NCBI GenBank assembly: GCA_035471625.1 | Contig: DATIPT010000119.1 | Span: 1 to 10,033, forward strand | Reading direction: 5' to 3' | DNA: 10,033 nucleotides | Origin: DATEVL01 sp035471625 | Lineage (GTDB): Bacteria > Chloroflexota > Anaerolineae > Anaerolineales > E44-bin32 | Part shown: in pieces, positions 1 to 6,508 of the stretch | Layout: the number at the start of each line of letters is the position of its first letter | Numbering within the stretch: the stretch's first letter is position 1 | Program-made: the position numbers and the translations under genes | The notes under the pieces: model-generated | What the model was told of the DNA's origin: nothing | The model's database searches: none | Seen by the model: only the letters and a program-made list of their open reading frames with translations

Positions 1-159
1 GTCGTCCCAGTGGTAGAAGTGGATGTCGGAGCCACACAGGGCCGTCGCCTCGACCCTGACCAGGACTTCGTCGGGCTGGATGGACGCGATCGGAACCTCG
101 ACGAGATCGATCCCCGGCTCCGGGCGCAGTTTCTGGATCGCCTTCATCGTCCCTTTCAT
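1..159 (-). CDS. Zinc-dependent medium-chain alcohol/sugar dehydrogenase, threonine 3-dehydrogenase-like, N-terminal part
   Basis: Only the first 53 codons lie in the window; the rest is beyond position 1. The translation begins MKGTMKAIQK and reads on to LCGSDIHFYHWDD. This is the N-terminal GroES-like segment of zinc-dependent medium-chain dehydrogenases. C42, S44 and H47 sit in the CGSDxH motif, where C42 would be the first catalytic-zinc ligand and S44/H47 the proton relay. The order and spacing resemble L-threonine 3-dehydrogenase (CGTDVHIYNWDE), and sorbitol/polyol dehydrogenases share the motif. The start ATG at 159 overlaps the stop of the DapA-family gene in an ATGA overlap and is preceded by GGAGGGGAG, so translational coupling is likely; a second in-frame ATG lies at 147. 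In this operon a polyol or sugar-acid oxidation by NAD(P)+ is more plausible than threonine catabolism. That is inferred from context, because the specificity-determining part is not visible. Confidence 0.88.
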   Translation of the reverse strand, partial: MKGTMKAIQKLRPEPGIDLVEVPIASIQPDEVLVRVEATALCGSDIHFYHWDD

Positions 160-1064
160 CGACTCCCCTCCATGCGCTCCGGCAACCCCATTCCCCGCAG
201 GACTTCCCGGAGCCGCTCCCGCTGCTCCTCGCCCAGAGGACCCACCGGCGATCGAGCCGGCCCCGCCTCCATGCCCATCAGGTCCAGGGCCTCCTTGATC
301 ACGACCGGGAAGGTCCCCCAGCCGAAAGCCAGACGGAGCGGGGCGAGGGCGCGCTGCGCTTCGAGGGACCCCTCGAGATCGCCGGCGACGAACCGGTCGT
401 AGATTTGGGCTACCAGATCCGGTCTGACGTTCGCCGTCGCGGCGATGGCGCCCCGCGCCCCGTACGTCAACGCGGCGTAGATCAGCGTATCCCGGCCCAT
501 CAGGACCGAGAAGCTCTCGGGCGCGACTCGGATGTACTCCGCTGTCAGCTCGAGGTCTCCGCTCGAATCCTTGATCCCGACGATGTTGGGGACCTCCGAC
601 AGCCGCGCCAGAAGGTCGACCGAGACCTTGACCCCGGTGCGGGCCGGGTTGGTGTACAGAAGCACCGGAAGCGACGAGCACTCGGCGATCGCCCGATAGT
701 GGTCGAACAACTGCCGGTCGTTCGGCGAGATGAAGTACGGAGTTAGCACGGAGACAGCGTCGACGCCGGCCTTCTCCGCCCGGCGTGTGTGGGCGATCGC
801 TTCCCGGGTCGTTACCGCGGCTGTACCGGCGTAGACCGGGACGCGCCCGTCCGCAGCCTCGACGACCGTCTCCCAGATGATCTGTTTCTCCTCGGCATCG
901 AACGCCCAGAACTCGCCCTGGCTTCCGGTGGCGAAGACGGCGTGAGAGCCCCCGTCGATCAGGTAGCGGGTCAGCCGGCCGAGGGCCCGCCGGTTGACGG
1001 AATCCTCCGCCGTAAGCGGAGTGACCATCGCCGGGATGATCCCAAACGGGGGTTTCTTCAGCAT
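156..1064 (-). CDS. DapA/NanA-family class I aldolase or dehydratase (2-keto acid lyase)
   Basis: A 302-residue protein, the usual length for the dihydrodipicolinate synthase/N-acetylneuraminate lyase family of (beta/alpha)8 Schiff-base enzymes. Visible marks are the pyruvate-binding loop GSQGE (47-51), Y137 in LLYTNPARTG, and the Schiff-base K165 in GIKDSSGD. R142 matches the position that binds a distal carboxylate in DapA. The loop is GSQGE rather than GTTGE, and the tyrosine of the DapA proton relay appears to be F111 (TPYF). Lysine biosynthesis is therefore unlikely. Cleavage or dehydration of a 2-keto-3-deoxy sugar acid to pyruvate, or a ketoglutarate semialdehyde, fits the catabolic operon better. 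The start ATG at 1064 has GAGGAAGGG upstream. The gene follows the IolB-family gene by 12 bp and overlaps the dehydrogenase start by 4 bp. The family call is secure; the substrate is unknown. Confidence 0.93.
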   Translation of the reverse strand: MLKKPPFGIIPAMVTPLTAEDSVNRRALGRLTRYLIDGGSHAVFATGSQGEFWAFDAEEKQIIWETVVEAADGRVPVYAGTAAVTTREAIAHTRRAEKAGVDAVSVLTPYFISPNDRQLFDHYRAIAECSSLPVLLYTNPARTGVKVSVDLLARLSEVPNIVGIKDSSGDLELTAEYIRVAPESFSVLMGRDTLIYAALTYGARGAIAATANVRPDLVAQIYDRFVAGDLEGSLEAQRALAPLRLAFGWGTFPVVIKEALDLMGMEAGPARSPVGPLGEEQRERLREVLRGMGLPERMEGSR

Positions 1065-1076
1065 GTCATCCCTTCC

Positions 1077-1901
1077 TCAGCTCCGGTGCAGTTCGCGCAG
1101 CACCGCTTCGGCCGCCGGCACCCAGGCGAACCGCGGATCGATCGCGATGTCGTAGGCCTTGCTGTCGCCGCTCAGGACCCATAGGTATCCGACAGTGACC
1201 CCCGGGGCGGCGCACGTCGGGTGGTACCCGCTCTGCAGCACGGCAACATCATCCGAATGGATCACGTGCGCCTGGTCCTGACCGTCTTCGTTGACAAGCT
1301 GGATCCCGTAGGCATCCGCCGGTCGGACTTTGAACCAGTAGAACTCCTCCAGGATGTTCTCGGTGGAGGTCTTCTGGTCATGCTTGTGCGGCGGGATCCC
1401 CGACCAGTTCCCGGGCGGATTGATGGTCTCGCCGACGATCACGCGTTGGCTGATGGGGGATCCCGGCGGGATGATCAACCGGACATCCCGGCGCCAATTC
1501 GCCATTCCGGCCGAGACGATCTTCACCTCACTCGGTGCGACGAAACGGGGCGGCAGATCGACGTCGCACGGGGCCTTGGCAATGGCGAGTTCGAGCTTGC
1601 TCTTGGCCTCGACCTCCAGGCGACTCTTGCGCGGCGCGTAGACGGTCGCCGCCGGGCCCGCGAAGATGTCGGCGCGACCTCCGACGTCGTCCCACCGGCC
1701 GTCGGAGGAACCCCCCACGGAGACCGCGCATCCGCCCGAGAGCACGACCAGGGCGGCCTCCTCCTCCTTAAGTTGCCCCTTCCACGTCTGTCCGGCCTCC
1801 AGCCGAAGGACCTCCAGCCCCAACCACTTGACGCCATGGTCTCCGGTCTGAAAGACGGAATGGTGTCCCGATCCTTGCGGAGCTTTCAGCATGCGGCTCA
1901 T
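1077..1901 (-). CDS. iolB: IolB/KduI-family isomerase (5-deoxy-glucuronate isomerase-like)
   Basis: A 274-residue two-cupin protein whose length and motifs match IolB, which converts 5-deoxy-D-glucuronate to 2-deoxy-5-keto-D-gluconate in inositol breakdown. The C-terminal cupin carries the presumed metal site: H172 and H174 in PPHKHD, E185/E186 in LEEFYWF, and H227 in SGYHP, followed by AAPG and YLWVLSG, all typical of IolB. The open frame continues upstream to about 2216, but that part only shadows the neighbouring isomerase. ATG at 1901 (MSRMLKAP) with GGAGAGGAT eight or so bases upstream is the sensible start. It lies 19 bp after the TIM-barrel isomerase. No other canonical iol gene is visible, so it may act on a different deoxy-uronate or keto-inositol derivative; the related KduI isomerises 5-keto-4-deoxyuronate. 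Family confident, exact reaction inferred. Confidence 0.88.
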   Translation of the reverse strand: MSRMLKAPQGSGHHSVFQTGDHGVKWLGLEVLRLEAGQTWKGQLKEEEAALVVLSGGCAVSVGGSSDGRWDDVGGRADIFAGPAATVYAPRKSRLEVEAKSKLELAIAKAPCDVDLPPRFVAPSEVKIVSAGMANWRRDVRLIIPPGSPISQRVIVGETINPPGNWSGIPPHKHDQKTSTENILEEFYWFKVRPADAYGIQLVNEDGQDQAHVIHSDDVAVLQSGYHPTCAAPGVTVGYLWVLSGDSKAYDIAIDPRFAWVPAAEAVLRELHRS

Positions 1902-1920
1902 TGGATCCTCTCCACGAAAC

Positions 1921-2718
1921 CTACCCGGATGTCCCGGCCGGGGCGGCCTGCGTCCAGGCAACCGCCTGGACGCCCGCCCGAAGCGGGACATACTCCAGGC
2001 CAATCGGTCCGCGGTACCCGATCTCGCGGATGGCGGCCTGGATTTCGGTGAAGTTGAGGGACCCGGTCTCCGGCTCGTGCCGGCCCGGGAAATCGGCGAA
2101 CTGGATATGGGCGATCCTCCGTCCGAGGCGACGGATCGCTTCCGCCGGGTCGAAACCCAAGGCGGCCAGGTGATAGGTGTCGAGCTGGAAGCCGACACTC
2201 GTGTGATCGATCGCATCGACCACCTGGGCGGCTTCGTCGGGCGAGGTCAGGAAGTAGGCCGGGTTGTCCGTCGGATTCAGCACTTCGATCGTGAGGACGA
2301 CGCCCGCATCCTGAGCCAGCGGAGCGGCCTCCCGGAGGTTCTCCAGCATGCACTGACGCTGCGACTCCCGGTCGGCGTCCGGGAGGACAACCCCGGCCGG
2401 AAGCATGACCTTCCTTGCCCGAAGGCGACGACAGATCTCGAGTGCCTGGTCGAGAGTCCGACGAAAGGTATCCCGGCGATCGGGATCGACCAAGTAGCCC
2501 CGGTTGGATTCGTCCCAGACCGGGACGTCCTGGTTGAACAGGACGACCTCCAACCCGAGGTCCATGACGGCGGCTTCGAGCGCCTCGAGATCGGCGTGCG
2601 AGGGAAAGCCGAACTCGAGGGCGCGAAAACCGGCGCCGGCCACGACGGCCGGGCGACTCGAGAATGGCGTCTCCGGGAAGAGCCAGCTGATGTTCGGCGC
2701 GTACTGGAAGCGGTTCAC
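1921..2718 (-). CDS. Hydroxypyruvate isomerase-like sugar isomerase/epimerase (xylose-isomerase-like TIM barrel)
   Basis: A 265-residue AP-endonuclease-2/xylose-isomerase-like TIM barrel, cytoplasmic and metal-dependent. It opens with NRFQYAPNISWLFPETPF, resembling the Hyi N-terminus. It carries the family's glutamates and metal ligands as E145 (IEVLN), D180 (QLDTYH), Q206 (HIQFADFPGRHEP) and E242 (GLEY), within two residues of where I expect them in E. coli Hyi. Related enzymes isomerise hydroxypyruvate, 2-oxo-tetronates or keto-inositols (OtnI, IolI, IolO-type). The start is uncertain: GTG at 2745 gives nine more residues and overlaps the permease by 11 bp, whereas GTG at 2718 gives a family-like N-terminus. 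Neither has a clear ribosome binding site, so coupling to the permease gene is likely. Next to an IolB-like gene, isomerisation or epimerisation of a keto sugar acid or inosose is a reasonable guess; the substrate is not shown by the sequence. Confidence 0.85.
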   Translation of the reverse strand: MNRFQYAPNISWLFPETPFSSRPAVVAGAGFRALEFGFPSHADLEALEAAVMDLGLEVVLFNQDVPVWDESNRGYLVDPDRRDTFRRTLDQALEICRRLRARKVMLPAGVVLPDADRESQRQCMLENLREAAPLAQDAGVVLTIEVLNPTDNPAYFLTSPDEAAQVVDAIDHTSVGFQLDTYHLAALGFDPAEAIRRLGRRIAHIQFADFPGRHEPETGSLNFTEIQAAIREIGYRGPIGLEYVPLRAGVQAVAWTQAAPAGTSG

Positions 2719-2734
2719 GCCGCACCACCGCCGG

Positions 2735-3739
2735 TCACCGTCCACCCGATGGCTGCCGCGCCGAGTAGATGGCGACGGCGCCGAGCAAGATCAAGCCCTT
2801 GATGATCCATTGGATGTACGGATTCACACCGACCAGGTTGAAGATGTTGTTGAGGACCGAGACGATCAGGACGCCCGCAATCGTCCCCGCCACTCCGCCT
2901 CTGCCTCCGCCCAGGCGGGTCCCACCAATCAGGACGGCCGTGATCGAGTCGAGGTCGAAACGCTCAAACTGAAGGCCGCCGACTTGAGGGTCGCCGGCGC
3001 CCATGCGACTGGTGAGGTAGAGCCCTGTCATCGCCGCCATGAAGCTGCAGAACATATACGCGTAAACGGTCACACGGTGGGTGCGGATCCCGGAGAGGCG
3101 GGCGATGAGTTCGCTGCCGCCGGTGGCCTTCACATGCCGCCCCCACACCGTGCGGCTAAGCAGAAGCCAAGTGATCGCAACCAAAATGGCCAGAAAGATG
3201 ACCGGGAACGGCACGGGCCCGATCATGCCTTCGGCGAAGTACTCCCAGCCCGGGGCGATATCCCCGCCGGGTCGCTTCGCATAGAGCAGGATGAACCCCT
3301 GCAGGATGGCGCCCATCCCCAGGGTGGCGATGAAGGGGGCAACCCTCAGGCGCGTGACGACGTTGGCGTTGATGAAACCGACGAACAAGCCGAGCCCCAG
3401 CAGGGCGACCACCATCCCAAGCACTTGCGGCAGGGCGGTGTGGGTTTCCATGTAGCCGGCGGCGTAGACGTCAACCAGGCCGATGACGCCGCCAACCGAG
3501 AGGTCGATGCCGCCGACCAGGATCATCACCGTCTGACCCACACTGACGATCCCCAGCGCGACGCTCTGCCGGAGGACGTTGAAGAAGTTGCGGGGCGATC
3601 GAAACGTCGGCAGGGCAATGAAAGCCAGCAGGGCGATACCCAGCAGGATGGCGTAGATGATGATGACATCCCGCTGCTCGTCCCAGAGACGGCGCAGTCG
3701 CAGGCTTAGGCGCGACGGACCCGTCGTCTCACTGGCCAT
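2735..3739 (-). CDS. Sugar ABC transporter permease A (RbsC-like, CUT2)
   Basis: A 334-residue inner-membrane permease of the BPD_transp_2 family with many hydrophobic segments, starting with one near residues 25-44. Family marks are SVGQTVMILVGGIDLSVGG (about 66-84) and APFIATLGM (134-142), then the cytoplasmic loop TAVLIGGTRLGGGRGG, which in this family docks on the ATPase. The N-terminus is short and basic (RLSLRLRRLW), placing it in the cytoplasm. ATG at 3739 overlaps the end of the ATPase gene by 11 bp, a strong sign of coupled expression. It is clearly related to, but distinct from, permease B upstream in the same operon. The two probably form a heterodimeric pore, as in LsrC/LsrD, instead of the RbsC homodimer. 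The substrate is expected to be a monosaccharide, polyol or sugar acid matching the downstream enzymes. Confidence 0.95.
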   Translation of the reverse strand: MASETTGPSRLSLRLRRLWDEQRDVIIIYAILLGIALLAFIALPTFRSPRNFFNVLRQSVALGIVSVGQTVMILVGGIDLSVGGVIGLVDVYAAGYMETHTALPQVLGMVVALLGLGLFVGFINANVVTRLRVAPFIATLGMGAILQGFILLYAKRPGGDIAPGWEYFAEGMIGPVPFPVIFLAILVAITWLLLSRTVWGRHVKATGGSELIARLSGIRTHRVTVYAYMFCSFMAAMTGLYLTSRMGAGDPQVGGLQFERFDLDSITAVLIGGTRLGGGRGGVAGTIAGVLIVSVLNNIFNLVGVNPYIQWIIKGLILLGAVAIYSARQPSGGR

Positions 3740-5234
3740 GGTCGTCTCCGTACGTCGCGAGCATCATCACCTGTTCTTCGGTCGCCGACTCACCGGGCAA
3801 TTCCCCGACGATGGACCCTTGATGCATCACATAGATCCGGTCACTCATGCCGACGATTTCTGGCAGCTCGGAAGAGATCATCAGGATCCCCTTCCCCTGA
3901 TCGGCCAGTTGGCGCATGAGTCCCCAGATCTCAGCCTTGGCGCCGACATCGATGCCGCGCGTGGGCTCATCGAAGATCAACAGGTCCGGTCCGCTGATCA
4001 ACCACTTGGCCAATACGACCTTCTGCCGGTTGCCGCCGCTCAACGACTCAACATCTGAGTCGAGTGCGGCGGCGCGCAATTGGACATCTTCGGTCGCCGA
4101 TCGGACGACGTCCCGTTCGCGGCGTCGGTCGATGACCCCCCATCGCTGGCGAGCACCCAGGCTCGGGAGGGCCGCGTTCGGCTGAATGCCCTGTCCGAGA
4201 ACGAGCCCCTCGGCGTTCCGATTCTCGGTCAGGTAGCCAATCTTGTGACGCAGGGCGATCCTGGGGGTGATCGCCGAGAGCGCCTGGGACCCGATCCGGA
4301 TCGACCCACGATCGATCCGTCGGACGCCGAAAATCGATTGGGCCAGCTCGGTCCGTCCAGCCCCCACCAGGCCGGCAACCCCGACGATCTCCCCGGCCCG
4401 GATCACGAGGTTGATGTTCTTCAAAGCATGACCGACGTCCAGGCCCTCGATGCGAAGGATCTCTTTCCCGGGTTCCCCCCCACGTGGCGGAAAGGTCTCC
4501 GAGAAGGAACGACCGATCATCATCCGCACCAAGGTGGGGCGGTCGATACCATCGCAGGATTCGGTTCCCACGACCCGGCCGTCCTTGAAGACGGTAACGC
4601 GATCGGCGATTTCAAAGACCTCGGCGATGCGATGGGAGATGTAGATTACGGCCACGCCCTGTTCCTTCAGGGCACGGATGATCTGGAAGACATACTCGAG
4701 GTCCTTCGCCCCCAGGGCGGCAGATGGTTCATCCATGATCACGACTTGCGCATTGAGCGATAAGGCCTTGGCAATCTCGACCATCTGCTGCTGCGGGACG
4801 CTGAGATACCCAAGCCGGATATGGGGATCGATCGTCACGCCCAGGCGCTGCAGCACGTTCCGGGCTTTCTTCTCAAGTTCTGCGTCGTTGAGTAGACCGA
4901 AGCGATGACGCGGCTCCCGCCCGAGAAAGACGTTCTCGGCCACACTCATGTCGGGTAGCAGGTTGAGTTCCTGATAGATGATGCTCACCCCGAGATCCTG
5001 GGCCTCATGCGGGCTGGCGATGCGTACGACCTCCCCGTTGATCACGATCTCGCCCGAGTCGGGTTGGTATACGCCGGCCAGCAACTTCATCAGCGTGGAT
5101 TTCCCCGCGCCGTTCTCGCCGACGACCGCGTGCACCTCTCCCGGCCTCACCTGGAAGGTGACGTCATCCAGGGCTACGACCCCGGGGAAGGTCTTCGTGA
5201 TCCCACGCATCTCTACGACGTGCTCTACATCCAT
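3729..5234 (-). CDS. Sugar ABC transporter ATP-binding protein with two nucleotide-binding domains (RbsA-like)
   Basis: A 501-residue tandem ATPase of the ribose/arabinose/galactoside (CUT2) type, on the cytoplasmic face of the importer. Domain 1 (about 8-245) has Walker A GENGAGKST (39-47), Q-loop Q88, a divergent signature LSVPQQQ (144-150), Walker B VVIMDEPS (D168, E169) and H201. Domain 2 (about 257-495) has a degenerate Walker A, GLVGAGRTE (288-296), with R294 where the lysine is expected. It also has an intact LSGGN signature (398-402), Walker B LLIFDEPT (D422, E423) and SSE in place of the switch histidine. This asymmetry, with one competent and one degenerate site, is the normal pattern for RbsA/XylG/MglA. 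ATG at 5234 is preceded by GAGG at close spacing. The gene lies 90 bp after the binding-protein gene, with a strong stem-loop in that gap, and overlaps permease A by 11 bp. Confidence 0.97.
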   Translation of the reverse strand: MDVEHVVEMRGITKTFPGVVALDDVTFQVRPGEVHAVVGENGAGKSTLMKLLAGVYQPDSGEIVINGEVVRIASPHEAQDLGVSIIYQELNLLPDMSVAENVFLGREPRHRFGLLNDAELEKKARNVLQRLGVTIDPHIRLGYLSVPQQQMVEIAKALSLNAQVVIMDEPSAALGAKDLEYVFQIIRALKEQGVAVIYISHRIAEVFEIADRVTVFKDGRVVGTESCDGIDRPTLVRMMIGRSFSETFPPRGGEPGKEILRIEGLDVGHALKNINLVIRAGEIVGVAGLVGAGRTELAQSIFGVRRIDRGSIRIGSQALSAITPRIALRHKIGYLTENRNAEGLVLGQGIQPNAALPSLGARQRWGVIDRRRERDVVRSATEDVQLRAAALDSDVESLSGGNRQKVVLAKWLISGPDLLIFDEPTRGIDVGAKAEIWGLMRQLADQGKGILMISSELPEIVGMSDRIYVMHQGSIVGELPGESATEEQVMMLATYGDDHGQ

Positions 5235-5260
5235 CGCCTCATACCCATCGTCGAAGCGGG

Positions 5261-5302
5261 TGAGGTGCTGGCCGAGAGCGAATGCTCTCGGCCAGCACTT
5301 CG
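5261..5302 (-). promoter_or_regulatory. Intercistronic stem-loop between binding-protein and ATPase genes
   Basis: A perfect 15-bp inverted repeat, GTGCTGGCCGAGAGC (5265-5279) and GCTCTCGGCCAGCAC (5284-5298), has a 4-base loop. It extends by about four more pairs including G-U pairs to 5261 and 5302. It begins about 23 bases after the binding-protein stop codon and ends about 26 bases before the ATPase start. On the minus-strand transcript the loop is AUUC, and no run of U follows, so a simple intrinsic terminator is unlikely. Stem-loops at this place in importer operons usually protect the upstream mRNA from 3' decay or partly stop transcription, so that binding protein is made in excess. 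That role is inferred. Confidence 0.75.
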
Positions 5303-5324
5303 AGGACGTGGTGCTTTCGGAGGG

Positions 5325-6392
5325 CTACTTCCCCCAGTCTGCCAGGACTGCGGGCAGCATGTCGAGCCAGAGCTCGTCCGAAGTTTCCGGCGACCAGTAC
5401 TCGCTCAGGTTGTCCCGGGTCAGCTGGAAGGGAGCGATCTGGTGATGGCACTGGATCTTCTCGCCCTGCAGCATGGCCAGCGCGTCCTGGACCGAGAAGT
5501 AGCTCATTCGGTTCGGGAAGCTGATCGCCAGGAACGGCGCACCGGATTCATACGCCATGCGCATCCAGAGCGCCCAGTCCTCGCCGGTGGTCGGCGGAAC
5601 CTGCACGCCGGCGGCGTTGTAGGCCTCGAGCACGCCGACGCCCTGGAGGGCGCTGTCAGACCAGACACCGTCGATCGCGTCACCGCCGAACTGGGTGAGC
5701 CAGGCCTCCATCTGAGCCTGTCCGGAGGCCGGCGACCACTCGGTGTACGCCTGCGCCAGTTCCGTGATGCCGGGGTACTTGGCAAAGGTCTCGCGGGCGC
5801 AGCGCAGGCGCTCTTCCGCCGGTGAAGCGCCGGCAACACCGGAGAGCAGGACGACGTCGCCTTCCCCGCCCAGTTCCTCGGCCAGCCATTCGGCTCCAAC
5901 GGTGCCCATCGCGCACGAGTCGCCATCGGTGAACGACACGCGGTTCTCCGGGCTGGCGACGTCGCGGTCGAGCGTGATCACCGGCACACCGGCTTCCATG
6001 GCCTTCTTGGCGCCGGGGTCGACCACATCCGCGGTGTTGGCGCTGATGAGCATCACGTCACAGCCGCGGGTCAGAAGGTCCTCGATATCGGCGATCTGCT
6101 TGGCCGAGTCGGCATTGGCATCGGCATAGTAGTAGTTGTCGACCAAGCCGGCCGCCTTCGCCTCCTCGATGCCGTAGTCGAAGTTCGCCACCATCGCCAC
6201 GCGCCAGGCGTTAGCGACCGAGGCGTTGCTGAAGCAGATCGTATAGGGCGGCTCTTTTGCGTAGGCTGAGCCGTCGAACATGCCGTCGGCATCACAGGAC
6301 GCCACGACGGGCCCGGCCTCCTCGGCTGGTGCACCGCAAGCGGCCAGCGCCAACACGAGGGTTAGAAAGAACAGGGCCTTTTTGAGCGACAT
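5325..6392 (-). CDS. Sugar ABC transporter substrate-binding lipoprotein (periplasmic-binding-protein type 1 fold, RbsB-like)
   Basis: A 355-residue solute-binding protein. Its N-terminus is a lipoprotein signal peptide: KK, a hydrophobic stretch FFLTLVLALA, and lipobox LAAC with lipidated C19. A short flexible linker (GAPAEEAGP) follows. The mature part reads as Peripla_BP_4: TICFSN (51-56), DIEDLLTRGCDVMLISANTA (102-121), VPVITLDRDV (136-145), VLLSGVAGAS (181-190) and DGVWSDSALQGVGVLEA (241-257). It should capture a sugar or polyol outside the membrane and deliver it to permeases A and B. Six further cysteines (33, 53, 111, 160, 198, 315) are unusual for this fold. Start choice: AGGAGG directly abuts an ATG at 6401 and lies nine bases before the ATG at 6392, so 6392 has the better spacing. 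Starting at 6401 would add MRK. The protein is longer than RbsB (about 296 residues). Confidence 0.95.
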   Translation of the reverse strand: MSLKKALFFLTLVLALAACGAPAEEAGPVVASCDADGMFDGSAYAKEPPYTICFSNASVANAWRVAMVANFDYGIEEAKAAGLVDNYYYADANADSAKQIADIEDLLTRGCDVMLISANTADVVDPGAKKAMEAGVPVITLDRDVASPENRVSFTDGDSCAMGTVGAEWLAEELGGEGDVVLLSGVAGASPAEERLRCARETFAKYPGITELAQAYTEWSPASGQAQMEAWLTQFGGDAIDGVWSDSALQGVGVLEAYNAAGVQVPPTTGEDWALWMRMAYESGAPFLAISFPNRMSYFSVQDALAMLQGEKIQCHHQIAPFQLTRDNLSEYWSPETSDELWLDMLPAVLADWGK

Positions 6393-6397
6393 CTTTC

Positions 6398-6505
6398 TCA
6401 TCCTCCTCTACAGAATCGGTTCACGATGCTCGCTTCCTCGGCTATCAGCTTCTCGATCAACAGCTTCTTCGCCCCGACACCTCCCTTCGCTGTTCTTCGC
6501 CCCAT
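6398..6505 (-). CDS. Candidate 35-residue small protein between permease B and binding protein
   Basis: The 107-bp gap between permease B and the binding protein is open in one frame from ATG at 6505, three bases after the permease stop. It ends at a TGA at 6398-6400, which overlaps the ATG at 6401 as ATGA. The product would be a basic 35-residue peptide with a possible amphipathic helix, AKKLLIEKLIAEEASIVNRF. Codons in the middle (residues 10-29) almost all end in G or C like the flanking genes, while both ends use CGA/AGA/GGA. No clear ribosome binding site precedes it, so re-initiation after the permease stop would be required. I recognise no family. A chance open frame in a GC-rich spacer is a real alternative, and an 11-bp direct repeat in the spacer (6465-6475, 6493-6503) lies within it. 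Confidence 0.3.
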   Translation of the reverse strand: MGRRTAKGGVGAKKLLIEKLIAEEASIVNRFCRGG

Positions 6506-6508
6506 GGA

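Noticed and set aside
1902..2216. N-terminal extension of the IolB-family gene
   Set aside because: The extra 105 residues overlap the isomerase gene in another frame and are Arg/Ser/Pro-rich; ATG at 1901 has a ribosome binding site and matches the family length.
1891..2802. Long plus-strand open frame (303 codons) opposite the TIM-barrel isomerase
   Set aside because: It is antisense to a gene with clear family motifs, its translation is rich in Arg/Gly/Pro/Asp with no domain, and it is a typical mirror frame of GC-rich coding DNA.
2504..3709. 401-codon plus-strand open frame opposite permease A
   Set aside because: Its low-complexity Asp/Gln/His-rich translation mirrors hydrophobic permease codons read antisense; the minus strand carries the recognisable permease.
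4080..4763. 227-codon plus-strand open frame opposite the ATPase
   Set aside because: It is entirely antisense to Walker and signature motifs of a well-recognised ATPase and has no motif of its own.
5261..5302. Reading the stem-loop as an intrinsic terminator
   Set aside because: No U-tract follows the stem on the transcribed strand, and the downstream transporter genes need the same transcript.
5007..5825. 272-codon plus-strand open frame opposite the ATPase start and binding-protein end
   Set aside because: It spans the stem-loop and two unrelated minus-strand genes and shows no domain.
6465..6503. 11-bp direct repeat TTCTTCGCCCC (6465-6475 and 6493-6503) as a tandem repeat or recombination site
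   Set aside because: There are only two short copies with a 17-bp gap and no mobile-element features nearby; probably chance, or part of the small frame there.
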